64,000 bases of DNA from Adineta ricciae (taxonomy: Eukaryota > Rotifera > Eurotatoria > Adinetida > Adinetidae): NCBI GenBank assembly GCA_905250025.1, contig CAJNOJ010000030.1:248001-312000 (forward strand), given 5' to 3'. Shown in pieces: positions 49,801 through 61,833 of this stretch. Both the position numbers and the translations under genes were made by a program. Within the stretch, counting starts at the first letter, position 1, and the number at the start of each line of letters is the position of its first letter. Below the pieces are notes generated by a model. The model saw only the letters and a program-made list of their open reading frames with translations, was not told the DNA's origin and did not search any database.

Positions 49801-52455
49801 GTATCAGCTGACGGTGGCAACTGTTGATGATTACTCTTGTCACGTAATAAGAATAGGTTCTTCAAAAACGAACATCTCATATTTCCGATGTTCGTTGAGG
49901 CTTTTGGTGTACGTTGATAACGTGAATGTCTTTTCCGTTTTACTTTGTGTTTACCGTATTCAGCGGGTGATCGAGATGCTCTTCGTTTTATTCTTTGTTG
50001 ATACATCTGTAAGATCACCAGTAGTCTTTTTTATAAATGAAATGTAACTGAAGTACTTTTTCGGCTTGTGCTGATGTGTTGTAGCTTTTTGTGTTTATTG
50101 AAGCTGTATCCAATGTTTCCAAACTATGATTGTCTGTTTCAAAATCATGTGATGTCAACTTCTTTTTTCTTTGTTCTTGATTGCATGCGACGGGGAACGA
50201 CGGATGTGCTTGGTTTTCTTTTGGTGAGATTTTACTATGTGAACTGTTGCCAAGTAGAATCATGCTACTGTCTTGCTGCGCATCAACTAGATGTTTTCGT
50301 TGTTGTCGTCGTGTGACAATTGTCAACGAATCGGTACTCATTGGTAATCGATCGAAACTGCTCGGTCCACCGTCAATTTCTTCATGAACGATAACACCAC
50401 TCTCATGACGACTGAAACCCAGAATGATAAGACACTGTGGAAAAAGTCGTCTTACTGAGTATCTTTCAATTTAATCGGACCAGTATGAGAATTAGACCGA
50501 GCAATGAAAATCTCTCGATGATGATCGTGTATCATGACTTCTTTTACTAGAGAATGAGTGTCTACAATAGAAAGAATTCGGTATATATTCATAATGAAAA
50601 ATATAACGTACCTTTCTTCATCGGTGGTCCAATCAGAAGAATTTTAGCTGTTTCTTCAGCCTTCTGAAAAAATCTTTTTCTGTAATTGAGTAACTTAATT
50701 TCATAAATCATACCAGACGATGGTCTATTTGAAGACGCAAACGTATTCGTATATCATCCATTATAGTTTGCATCTGTTCACTGCTGATTGATTGACTGCC
50801 ATTGGCATCCAGTTTATCCAACAGGTCATCAAAATGATATTGAATCGCAATTCGCATAGATTCTTCTCGTGAGTAAGCAGAGAAGAAATTGTTGACATAT
50901 GCATGAAACATTTTCCGTAGGCTATCAATAGTATCACGTTCCATGTTCGATGCCAGTTGTGAATATGTATCATGATGCTGTGGAGAGTATCGTTTCGCGA
51001 AAAGTTCTTCGAGTTTATGTTGAACAGAGTGAAGAATATGTCTTTCGTTAATTCCTTGTAAAAAGTAAAGTTCTTGTTGGAAGTCAGCATCGAAAAGTCT
51101 TGGCTCTTGCTCTTGTGTGATTTCGAATGTTAGATCTTCAAGATTTTCATCATCGGTTAGTAAATGAACAATCACGCGATGTTTGTCGGTTAATGATTCT
51201 AATTCGATCTGTACACGGCGTATTTCATCGATTGAAGAATCGTGATGTGTTTGAAAATATTCGTGAACATGTTCAAGAACAATTTGCTCAAGTGTTGATC
51301 GCTACAGAATAAAAATTGATATATAAATCGATTTCTGTGGACAACTTGTGCATAAATGACTTCGAATGAGAACACCTACTTGGCTAGTGTGAACCGTGTT
51401 GTCTGGTGGATCTGTATCCACTTGTGCAAATTTGACATGCGAATGGTGTACCGACGCTAGTAGTAAAATCAACTTATCATTATTGATTCGAATGACATGA
51501 CCTTCATAAAGATCGCCAAAGGTTGATGTTAAATCGAACATTTTAATCTCATGTTTTGATAGTTCATTCTAAACGTATGGCGAAAAGATTACGGACGATT
51601 AAAGAAAGAAGAACAAATACTGGATGTAGAATAAAATGGCCAATAATTTCGATCTTTAGTTCAGTATTCAATGCTGTTTTGATAAAATCTTTCAATATAT
51701 GTTCACGGAGATGTTGTTTCAACTAAATAGATGAATTTGAAGAAGTTCAATTAGAAGTTCATTGTCAAAGGCTGTTACGAGATACTTCCGGTGAAAGAAG
51801 GTTTTGAATGTAGCTTCGACTTTTGATCCTTCGAAGCAAGCTGCTTGATGAAAATCGATATGAAGAGCATCCTGTGGTCGACGTGACATTGGAATCGGTC
51901 GATTAGGATACGGTGTTCTATCTAATCGAAACAAATCTTCTTTCTCAGCATGCGATCGTACGTATCGTGTAAGCTCCTGTCGTCGTAAATATTCTTCATC
52001 CAGCGATTGACTTCTACTAGTGACATTCACTCGAGCGATTTTTGTGTTTAGTGATTGCTTTTTTTTCCTATTCCATCGATGTTCTCGTTTGATTGATTCT
52101 TTCCAAGTTGTATGTCCTAATCCAAAATGTTCGAAATCAATAAAGATGCGAAATCCTTTTTCATTGAAAAGTCTCTCCGGAGGATATTTGTAGGTTAATG
52201 TTGTGTAGTGACATCCATTTTCACATGGATATTTACAATCGATTTTAGTCGATTGTGTAACATGAGATTTTCGTTGTGTGTGATGATCAAGTGATTTCCA
52301 AAATACAGGTGGATGAATTTTCTCTAATCTAGCATCTAATCGAACGAAGTCATAAATAGAATTTGATGGTAAAGATCTATACTTGACTGCCAGAACTTCC
52401 AAATCGGATCACGCTGATAACGAGGTATGCAAAGTTTTTCGATCCGAGGATTCAT
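46805..52455 (-). CDS. Very large unrecognised protein (giant gene, upstream part)
   Basis: About 15 exons in consistent phase, roughly 1,600 residues, no homologue I can name. The first coding segment (MNPRIEKLCIPRYQRDPIWK, from 52455) is in a different frame from the next (LAVKYRSLPSNSIYDFVRLD, from about 52400) with no room for an intron, suggesting a one-base deletion or a sequencing error. Then come a Cys/Arg-rich basic region (CKYPCENGCHYTTLTYKYPP, REHRWNRKKKQ), FDLTSTFGDLYEGHVIRI, an alpha-helical region (51300-50700), disordered Ser/Gln/Lys stretches, an acidic run (FDDDDFEDSE, 49320) and helical segments to SIAQLVVLATLPGRMPLKL. It ends LEQ-TAA at 46805, where the stop is also a strong splice donor. 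No signal peptide; probably intracellular. It may form one protein with the repeat region downstream. Confidence 0.55.
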
Positions 52456-52650
52456 TTTCTAACTAATGTAAATAACGCGCCAAGTATTTCTCTGTGCATT
52501 CAGAAAGAAAAGAAGATGTTTTTACGACTTTAACATGATTTTATTAACTAGAGTAAGAAACTTATTGAGCTATGAGAAATCACACAGAAAAACCAGTGAA
52601 AATTAAAACTAAAATAAATCATTAGTCTAATTATCTTTGCAAAGCGAAGT

Positions 52651-53798
52651 TTATAATCCTGCTATTGTATCACACCAACTTGACGCTTGACATCCTAATG
52701 TTGTGCTACAAGAAGAGAACGAAATACATTATTTGATCGGATGAAAATCGTCACAAACCGAAAGTGAGGTGGATCCGTACATAAGCGTGTAACCGAATAA
52801 CCATAGTTTTCTCTCAATTTAGCTATGATACCTGTCGGACTCATCAAATGCACTAGAAGAAAACGAATAGATTCAATTCAGAACAAAAAACAAATCGTTT
52901 GTTTTTGTTTGCCACTTACTGAAACCTACTGCAAAGAAGTATCGTTTATCGGTCGAATTTTCTTTGAGTAAACTATTAATTTTTGCTGTCATTAGAGTAT
53001 CACGACGTCCAACAATTTCCTCTAGACGTTGTTTGAATGCCAACAAAGCTTTATCTTCTATCTGAACTGTTGATGGTGCCAGAAGTTCTTGTGGAAGATT
53101 TATATCACAATTGTATACGCGTTTGATTTCCATATTGCTCTGTTCATTGGGAAACGATTGCTGTGCTGAATTACCTGGAATATTAGTATTCGAAAAACTC
53201 TCCATTTGAAACTTTGTAAACTAGTTGATGATGAATAGAATGAACAATGACACACCCTCTTCTTATTATTTTCAAATTACTTCACAGTAGATATCAGCAG
53301 TCTCCAGTGAATCGACATTCTTTCCTTCACGACGAGCTTCCATCGCTAGATAAATGTCAAGAAGTGGTGCTTGAGGTCCGTGTTGATTCATCGTTCCTAA
53401 TATTCAAAATAGATTACATCGAGCGCGAAGAGAAATAACTATTGTGACAAACCTGACGGTGGTGGTGCGGGTGGTTGTCCTCTTCCTTTTGATGACATAT
53501 ACGAATTCATACACATTCTTACTCGAGCAAATGAGAAGAAATTTGTGACGTCGAATTCAGGAAGAAAATGTGTACTATTCTCAAATGCAGATTTCACTGT
53601 ATTCGAAAGTGACGACCAAATTTCCGGTTGAGGTAAGTGAATCGTTCCGAAAAGATACGCTGGAGGATTTGTGTTAATTCTCCATAATATCGTTGTCTCA
53701 TACGTCTAGATTCATATTACTGATCGAATATATCGAAATCAAATTGAACCTACCGATAAGCATGAAAGGAGAGTAAAAAGAATGATGAAAAATTTCAT
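52651..53798 (-). CDS. TIKI-type metalloprotease (TraB/TIKI family Wnt protease), compact
   Basis: TIKI proteins are membrane-tethered metalloproteases that clip the Wnt N-terminus. The start at 53798 encodes a signal peptide (MKFFIILFTLLSCLS). One intron then leads to TTILWRINTNPPAYLFGTIH, with the metal-binding GxxH, then TVKSAFENSTHFLPEFDVTN. After a proline-rich piece (GQPPAPPPSG) comes APLLDIYLAMEARREGKNV, matching the family LDLFLAQEA segment. The last two exons carry FFAVGFMHLMSPTGIIAKLR, corresponding to the second histidine motif (FGAGHFMG) in vertebrate TIKI, and end DTIAGL. About 290 residues against about 500 in human: much of the middle and the C-terminal membrane anchor are missing, so it may be secreted. 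Catalytic Gly-His motifs are kept. Exon joins are all in phase. Confidence 0.72.
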
Positions 53799-54366
53799 TT
53801 TTGCAGCTGAAAAGGAATGAAGTACAGATGTTTGAAAGTGCTTTTATCAATGCAATGACATTGTATTTATACTGACTATAAATACGTTAGATTAAACAAC
53901 AGTATCCGTACAAGAGAGTAAAAAGCCTTGAGTTGTTCATAATAAAAACAGTGAATTTTGTCAAGGGCATCTACAAAAATGTTCGATTCCTTTCTCCCTC
54001 CTTCTCCATCTTTCAAGGTTGAAAACCAAAACGTACCTACGCTGAAATGGCAAGAGGACATTCACTCGCATTTAAACAACTACTATTTCGCTTCTTCTAT
54101 ACGCATATAAACACGTTCGAATCAATCGACATCGGTATCATATTTTTCTCTGTCTATCTCCAATGACCGATCGTATGTGCAATTTAATCTTAACAAATTA
54201 ATTGCAGTCTGCCGATTAAAATAAATTCATTTATTTTTCTCATTTCACCGAACAACAATGAAAAACAGAAAATAATAATATATTCTAATTTGACCCGTAC
54301 CCAAATATTTGTTTTCGAATAACACGAGCAAAATAAATATTGAGTTTTGAATTTTAATTTTCACAG
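53799..54366. other. Intergenic region between TIKI and HIP1-like genes
   Basis: AT-rich, no supported gene. It contains the TIKI upstream region and the HIP1-like 3' UTR (a tttatt at 54230 is a possible reverse poly(A) signal). Confidence 0.4.
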
Positions 54367-57300
54367 TTATGTCGATGCACCCTAAAAATAGATGAATGCT
54401 ACATGAAGTTAATCGACGTACGCAATATACTTTTTTTCTTTTCTCAATCAATGAATTCAAACGTTCAATTAATTCCTTGCTTTGCTTTTCGATCTCATTT
54501 CCTGCTGAAGCTAGAACAGAACACAACAACAACTTCTCGAACAAGCAAATCAATCATTCGGTACGAACGTGTTTGATAAGTGTTATAAAGATCAATGCAA
54601 CTCAAAGTAACATCCCGACAAGCATTGCCAAAATGTAAATCTGAAGTACTATTCGCAATAACTTTTCCATGCAGAACTATTTCAACCATCGAATTCGATA
54701 AGGCAATGCATTCGTTCAAGAATGATAACGTCATAGCTAAAAGATAAATGTTATTACAAATGAAAGAGTCAATGTATTTCACTCGCTTTCATCGGAATCA
54801 TTTTGTTTCTTCCAAAGATCAAGCATTTTCTTTACACTTCCATTCGCTAATTGTATTTTCGTTTGAAGATAATCTGACGAATGTTTTCCATTGAATAATT
54901 CCAGATTCTTCGTCCGTTCGATTCCGTCATGCATTTGATTGATACAATATGTTAATATCGTATCTAGAGAACGAATAAGGAATGAATTGCTTTAGTTTTC
55001 TCAGATTACGACGTACGCTTATACTGCCGTTTGAGATTATTAACGAGTTTTTCGTGATTAGCTTGGATAAGCTTTTGTTTATCGGTTGTATCCAAATATC
55101 TTTGTGCCCATTCTCGTATCGTCTCTTCGAGATCGATGATTTTCAGTTCGAGAATTTCTTTATCGTGAATTAGATCAATAAGATTTTCTTCGTGTTCCTA
55201 AAATTAGTTTCATACCAATGAAAGTTCTGAAAGATGAGATGAAATGTGAATGTTTTACTCGATTTTTGTAAAATAAATCTTGTCGTGCTCCTTCCGTTTG
55301 ATTTAATTTTTGTTCGAATGTTGACTTATCCTGATTAAGGCGTGTTTTATCACTTTCTAGTTGTTTGAAACGTTCTTCTACATTCTGAAATACGTCTGAC
55401 ATGTAGAATCCTTTTGAAATTCTTTGATGCTTCTACTTGTTTAGCATTTTCAATCTGTTGCAGACGTTCCTTCGCACTTATTGTCATCGACTGATAATCG
55501 TTACGTTCGGTTGTCAAGATTTGAATTCGATCTTGTAATTCCTACGTGATAAATGATATTTCTGCCGTAAGATTTGCTCACTGTTCACAAAGACTATTTG
55601 CCTACATTGTTTGTTTGCCGTAATTGTACTATTTCATTGTTCAATTTCTCGTAATTCTGGTTGAATTCTTCTTCTTTTTTCTAAAAAGCGGATGAATTAA
55701 TGGTTAAGATCGAAATAAATCGTACTTTATATTCGTCTTTTAATTGCTCATGTTGTTGATTCAGATCTGTTAATTGCTTTTTATTTTCTCCTTCCTAAAT
55801 CAAAAGAATTATTCGAGGCAAATAGCGAATTTCGTATTCATACACGTCGTAGGACAACCACATGTTCCTCACGTAATTTATTGTATGTTTCCAGTAGTTT
55901 GTTGAACTTTTCATTGGAATTCTCTTAAGAAACGAATCAATGAAGAGCAGAAGTCAAACACAGGTACATACTGTCCATAGCTTGTATTTCATCGATACGC
56001 TGTCTATTATCCAATTGTTGACGAAGTTGTTCTTCAAGCTGTGAACGATGCTAAAGACGAAAAGAAAAGTTCAATATAGGTAAAGGAACGTTTTCAAATA
56101 GGATACATTTTTTTCAGCGAGTAATTCCGCATCTTTGGCAGCAATCGTTCGATGCAAGTCATCAGTTTCTGAACGATTTTGTTTCAGCATTGCATCGTAC
56201 TAAGTTCCTATGTGCAGAAACACTTCTTTTGAAGATTATGTCATCTATACCTGCATGACTCGTTGTTCCAAATCCGATATTTCCTTGGAACTATTAGGAT
56301 ACATGTAAACGACAGTAATTCATCGAAGAGACATACCGATTGAACATGGAATCTTCACTGACAGTCGATTTCAGAGCAACCTTGTTCTAAAGAATACACA
56401 GATTGTGATCTGTTTACACTAGTGAATATATTACATCATCGGATGTGTCAATCAAAATGTCGTCTGTTGTTGATGTAGTTACAATCGGTACTGGACTTGT
56501 ATAGTTTTTCATGTCATCTTTTATATTGAAATTCGGTGGATTCTTTGAATAAAAAGAAGCATCAATAGGAAAGTCGAAAGTCAAGTCGAACTGTACTTCA
56601 GGTAAAATAGGAACTTTGATAAGATTTCGAAAATACTGTAAAGTTGATGTTTGACTATAAAACCGCTTTAATCTTCGGAAATGATCTGATAATTTCACTC
56701 GATGGCTTTGTAATGTATCTCCAGCCAAACCTATATTTTCCTCAATCGTGAGTCAGTTGAATGACAGAGCAATTTTCTCGTTACCTTCGTGAAGTTTGAA
56801 CAGCACCTTAACAATGTAATCGTAGAGAAGACTCGAATCTTGTACGCAAGCAATTAACGGATTTAGACGACATTGTCCTGTAGCGGTCATTGAATTTGTA
56901 CGTGATTGATCAAGTGATGAAAATATGACTTGAACAAGATTTAATATCTCTTCCATATACTCAAGTAACTCGAGACACAGTTGAGAATATAAGCTGTAAT
57001 TATCATTAAGCAAACGGCGAACGTCGTTATTTTCATCGATGGTTAAATTTCCTGTAAATTTTGGATTACGCACGTGAAATTTCAGTTTTGACACTAATAA
57101 ATGACAATAACGATAGGATAGCAGACCATAACCGTGTTGAACACCACTCTTGAACATCCAATTGATGTATACATGTCAATCTGTAATACGATGAACTTAC
57201 CCAGTATTTGCATAGTTGATCGAAATACGGTGTTAGTATAATACAATCGTGAATAACCTAAAGGGAGTAACGTATCGACATAGACTATTTTATAGATTAT

Positions 57301-57779
57301 TTCTTTCAAATGACTTACATGCCTATGTCCATCTTTTAACAGACGATGGATAACATAACAGAATTTCCAACAAGTAATCGGATGGGAATCAATTTGAAGT
57401 CGGATGACCATTGACCAAAATAATCGTGAACCATCGAGTCGGAACGTCCCAATAATAAGATCTAAAGTCAATAAATCCTTATTTCACCTATCATTTCTCC
57501 ATTGCCCATTTTCTTACTCCGAATGTGCTTCTCTTTAGCCGGTACTTCGACATTGTTGATAGCCTTTGTCGTACTTTGCCACTAGATCAAAGTGCACTGT
57601 TTACCGAGAAGAAAATGGGAAATTCTGTCGTTACGTACCTGATCCCATTCAAATTTATCTCGATTATCCTGTTCAGTTAATTTCCTTCGTATAGGAATAT
57701 TCAGCACTAACTGATTCAAATTGACTAAAGTTGAACGGTTTTTGTTGACACTCATCTTCAACAGAATATTAAAACTCAT
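54367..57779 (-). CDS. HIP1/HIP1R/Sla2-type endocytic adaptor lacking the THATCH actin-binding domain
   Basis: Clathrin adaptor family linking PIP2 membranes, clathrin and actin. The N-terminal ANTH domain is well conserved: TTKAINNVEVPAKEKHIR, LFWSMVIRLQ, CWKFCYVIHRLLKDGHRH, TATGQCRLNPLIACVQDSSL and LYDYIVKVLFKLHEG, each matching vertebrate HIP1. The linker has DILIDTSDD. Then coiled coil from about 56350 to 55100 in many short exons. The final part (LNECIALSNSMVEIVLHGKV, SDLHFGNACRDVTLSCIDLY) corresponds to the region before the I/LWEQ module and ends EKRKKGAST at 54367; no THATCH core follows before the TIKI gene. The junctions around 54560 and 54780 do not join cleanly with standard donors, so the 3' end may be decayed. 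Start 57779 (MSFNILLKMSVNKN); 57755 is an in-frame alternative. Confidence 0.82.
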
Positions 57780-58329
57780 GAAGGAAAAAGAATTTCAAAT
57801 GACAATAGCTAGCAACAGATGGTTTCCATCTGGTTGAAAATAAACCATCGTCTGTCTTGCACATCATCGATGGTGCATTCAAGAAAAACTTCCGACGAAA
57901 TAAATCTAGTAGGTGAATCGAACGTTTCATCTTCAACAGCAAAAAAATAACACCGGAAACGCTCAAGTGGTTAGTAACAGAAAGGGAATTATTAAGTTAA
58001 ATATCATTATGTTTGCTGGAAACTGTCAAAAACGGTAGATGGCGTTCATTACCGAATAAACTTTAATAATATCAATCGATCTTTCAATCAAATGTGTCAA
58101 AATGTTTTCTCTTTCATTTTCTCGATATATGTGAAACACGTACATTAAGATGTCTGTCTCAATCAACATCATCTGTTAGTTTCCTTCGCAAGTGTTAGTT
58201 CATGATTGATATATTTCTTTCATAGACTAGAAAAACAACAGAACCGGGACAAGAAAGCTAGAAGACTAACACATACATCTGACATTTAGAAAAGACAAAT
58301 CAAGAATTCGAACGATTGCCAGCGAGTTT
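57780..58329. other. Intergenic region between HIP1-like and GPCR genes
   Basis: Upstream region of the HIP1-like gene and 3' region of the GPCR. A TAGATGGCG string (58036-58044) resembles the YY1-like elements elsewhere. A minus-strand frame at 57769-57966 is unconvincing. Confidence 0.4.
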
Positions 58330-61300
58330 TTAACGTAGATCGGTGTGTCCTTTACTAATTGCTGAAAATTTGCGCCCAGCGGACATTGTCATTGAATGAC
58401 CAGCAGATGGACTGAACATTTGAGATGATGGACGTGGATGAATAGTTTTTCTACATGTTAGAATATTGACGAACGTTTGCCGAAATGTTCGACTAAAAAT
58501 TGTATAAATAATTGGATTGGCACAGGATGAGCAATAGCCAAGCCATGTGGCCACTGCCGCTAAAAGTGGATGAATATCCGAAACGAAGCAAGAGATAAGA
58601 TTAATAACAAAAAACGGTGTCCATAAAATAACAAAGATAGAAAAAATAATAAGTAATACACGCATTGCTTTACGTTCATTGGTTGCACACTTTTTCACAG
58701 AACTTTTAAATCGTTGACGTTTTTTTCGCTGACGATTTGTTATTGTATTTGCCGTACCTGCTATAGCAGATTGAAGTTGAGCGGAGTGATAGGTGAGACT
58801 AGATGTGCACGACGATGTGTCGTCGGTGTCTAGTGAAACCATTTGGAAGCTAACTTGGGAGACGATATCTTTCAGGCGGGGATGAGCGCGACGTATAGTT
58901 CCTTGAAGGGATGATGAACCTAAGGAAGATGACGTACTTGGCCGATTATATCGAGAAGAACGAGACGCTAAGATTGATGATGTTAAAGAATAAATACTTG
59001 CACGTTTACCAACAGCGAAGTGTTGCACAGATGGTACGTGATCGTCGACAAGTAAATGTTGCTGCGGTTGGAATGTGGTATTTGGTGTTGATGTCTGACC
59101 ATACAGTTGTTCGATACGAGGGAAATGTTTTTTAAGACGAGTTAAGGGTGGAAAATTTTGCTTTGGACCATTTAATATTGGAGTATTTTCAGTGATATTG
59201 ATAGCTGATGCACACCGTAGAGGAATTTGTGTTTGATGTAGATTATTCAGAGTAGTTGACGATGCTGTTGTGATGATCCAATCTTTAATACGTTGACACG
59301 TTACATCAATGGTCGAATGATGCTTTTTGCATTCCGAGTGATCATTCGACAGGCTAGTATGAGGACTGTCATGTGTAACGAGAAGATTTGGTACAGGTAA
59401 ATTCGATGTCGATGTTTTCCTCTCATTGGTATCAAATATTGGTAATCGAATATCAGCACTATTTCTATACGGAAGAGGAAATATTCTTCTTTTATTTCGC
59501 AAGTTAATGAACTTACGATCGTCGACGTCGTTTGGGGTTAACAGTGAGAAAAGACGTGGGAATAACAATCGGTTGATTGACACTTGCTTCCGCAAGTAAT
59601 TGAGCTATAGTTGGTGTTTCTTTATCTGTTCGATCATAAGGCGCCGGAACTGAAAGTGAAGCTCGTTTACTAGAAGGATCAGCATTGGATGCAGATGCTG
59701 ATAATTGAGCAGTTAGATTAGCTAATTCTTCACTGATTTTCGCCGAATTACGACGGATTTGCAAGAGTGTATGTACAGACGAACTCCGCCGTCGATTTTT
59801 ACGCGCATTTTTCGCATCCAAGAATGGCGTACACGAATGCGAACGTCGTGTAGGTGTTTGTAAGTTATTCGGAGTACTCACATTTAGATGTTGATTTGAC
59901 ATTTGATCAGCTACAAAGAAAAACAGAATGCATTTTCTAGTTTTTCGATGCCTATTTTAAGATCTATGCTAATAGAGCTTATTCCTTTCTCACTCAGACC
60001 ATATCGGAAATGTCTGTCCCGGAACGATTTTGTTAATAGATTTCTAATGTTTTCTTCTATTCTTACGAGATTTCTCTCGACGCATATGGATTCGCAACGA
60101 TGGAGCACGTTGCGGATATTCATCTAGACGTTGATGAGAAATAAATATTGATTTTTTTGGTTGTTCAGCCATCAATAGCGACGATGAACGTTTTCGTTGA
60201 TAATTTACTGGTAATTCCTTTTCTACTGCTACCGATCCATGATTTGAATTCGTCGTTGACAAAGACGGTTTGTCGTCTGGTATCTCGACTGCATTCACTG
60301 CTCGTTTCCATTTGACAGCCATGGCAGCGAGATTAACTACAGCACGAATCTTTTTTCGTCGTTTAGTACGCTCTCGTTTGGTCGTATGAGCTTGCTGCAA
60401 CGCTGTCATTGTCAATGCATATGTTACAATCATGATAATCAATGGAATGAAAAAAGCAACAAATGAACCATAGATTTTGAATGTTCGATGAGTAGGAAAG
60501 CACGCGCGTGTCTTTTCATTATACACATTCGATGAATCGATTAGAGCCAAAATAAATAATGGCAGACATATTGCAAATGATATTATCCAAATTGTAATGA
60601 TCTTATATGTCACTAAACTCCGACGTTTATTTCGTCCGTATTTCAACGGATATCGTAGTGTTTGATAGCGATTCAATGACATAACACTAAGCAACAAGAA
60701 ATCAGATTTCATTAATAACAAATGACTTACAAAATCAAGTTTGTTGGTTACCTCATATGCCATATCGATGATGTACAACAGCAAACATCAAACGTCAACC
60801 AAATATTACATGTTAAAGAGTCAAATGGAAAATATCCGATAAATTCCACAGCGACAGCAATTGGCATAACAAGACATGCAACGAGACAGTCAGTGATTGC
60901 AAGTGACGTTAAAAAATAATTAGTTGTATTTTGTAAATGTCTTTCACGTAGAACAGCTATACAAACAAGACTATTACCACCGACAGTGAATATAATAACT
61001 AGAAGAGAAGCATAACATAAAAAAGAGAGTTATTTTCTTTGATTTGATTAGATTAGATCTCTGCAAATGATCGGACATTCCTTTGAATGAAAGTTACAAA
61101 TCTTATGTGAACTTTCCGGGATGGGAGAGTTAGTTTAATAACTAATATGATGTTCATATCAATCTTTTCCTTTATACAATAATCATGATTATTTCAAAAA
61201 GCAGACATGGCCTTCAGGCTTTGAAGATATTTACGTATGACATTTCTTATCCTTTTCCATTCTTATTATTATGAAGACATTTGCTATTTTTTCTCGAAAA

Positions 61301-61483
61301 TTGTTCTCTGATCTCAAATGTTTTTTGTTGATGAACTTGAAATACACTCGGACGACACGCATACTCACTGCTAATTAAGGATAAACTAATCCATATTGGT
61401 TGAAATTCTTGTGAGAAATCGGACGAGTTTCTCGTTCTATTGTCAATATCAGATAAGTTCGAATGATCACTTGTGATTAACAT
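58330..61483 (-). CDS. Class A aminergic G-protein-coupled receptor, serotonin 5-HT2-like
   Basis: Seven-helix receptor. Exon 1 (61483 to about 61370) codes an extracellular N-terminus with glycosylation sites (NLSD, NRTR, NSSD) and the start of TM1. After a roughly 360-base intron: TVGGNSLVCIAVL (TM1), TSLAITDCLVACLVMPIAVA (TM2), LTFDVCCCTSSIWHM with the amine-binding Asp of TM3, then NRY instead of DRY (SLNRYQTLRYPLKYGR). TM5 (YGSFVAFFIPLIIMIVTYAL) is very close to 5-HT2. The third loop is huge, about 500 residues across three exons, Ser/Arg-rich. TM6 has RVLLIIFSIFVILWTPFF and TM7 CANPIIYTIFSRTFRQTFV. The short tail ends ISKGHTDLR at 58330. Ligand is predicted as serotonin or a related amine and coupling as Gq, by similarity. 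Octopamine- or dopamine-type receptors are the alternative. Confidence 0.87.
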
Positions 61484-61814
61484 TCTAGAAAAAGAAAACA
61501 ACAAATCAAATTCAATCAGTCGACGAGAATTTACTCGTAGAGCTATCATATATCATTCTTGTTGACAATTAGGAAGTGTTGCATGCGTACGAAACATTTT
61601 CTAATTGTTTCTTATTTATAGAAGTCAAAATGAATCGAGAGTATTAAACATGGTAACGTGCCGTTGTCCAATCTACTCGGTTTTTGATAGTGTGTCGTTT
61701 ATGTCAAGAATATTTACTGATAGCATGTATTGAAACATCGGCAAATTATCTTCTATTTTCTTCTCTCTTTCATTCACAATGCAACGGAAAAGAGAAAGAG
61801 AAGGAGGAAGAACA

Positions 61815-61833
61815 AGAGAGAGAGAGAGAGAGA
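61815..61833 (+). repeat. (AG)n microsatellite
   Basis: Nine to ten dinucleotide copies inside a longer purine-rich tract (61785-61840). Confidence 0.85.

Noticed and set aside
57769-57966. Minus-strand frame just upstream of the HIP1-like start
   Set aside because: It ends next to the HIP1-like ATG without a usable splice link and resembles no known protein; probably 5' UTR or noise.
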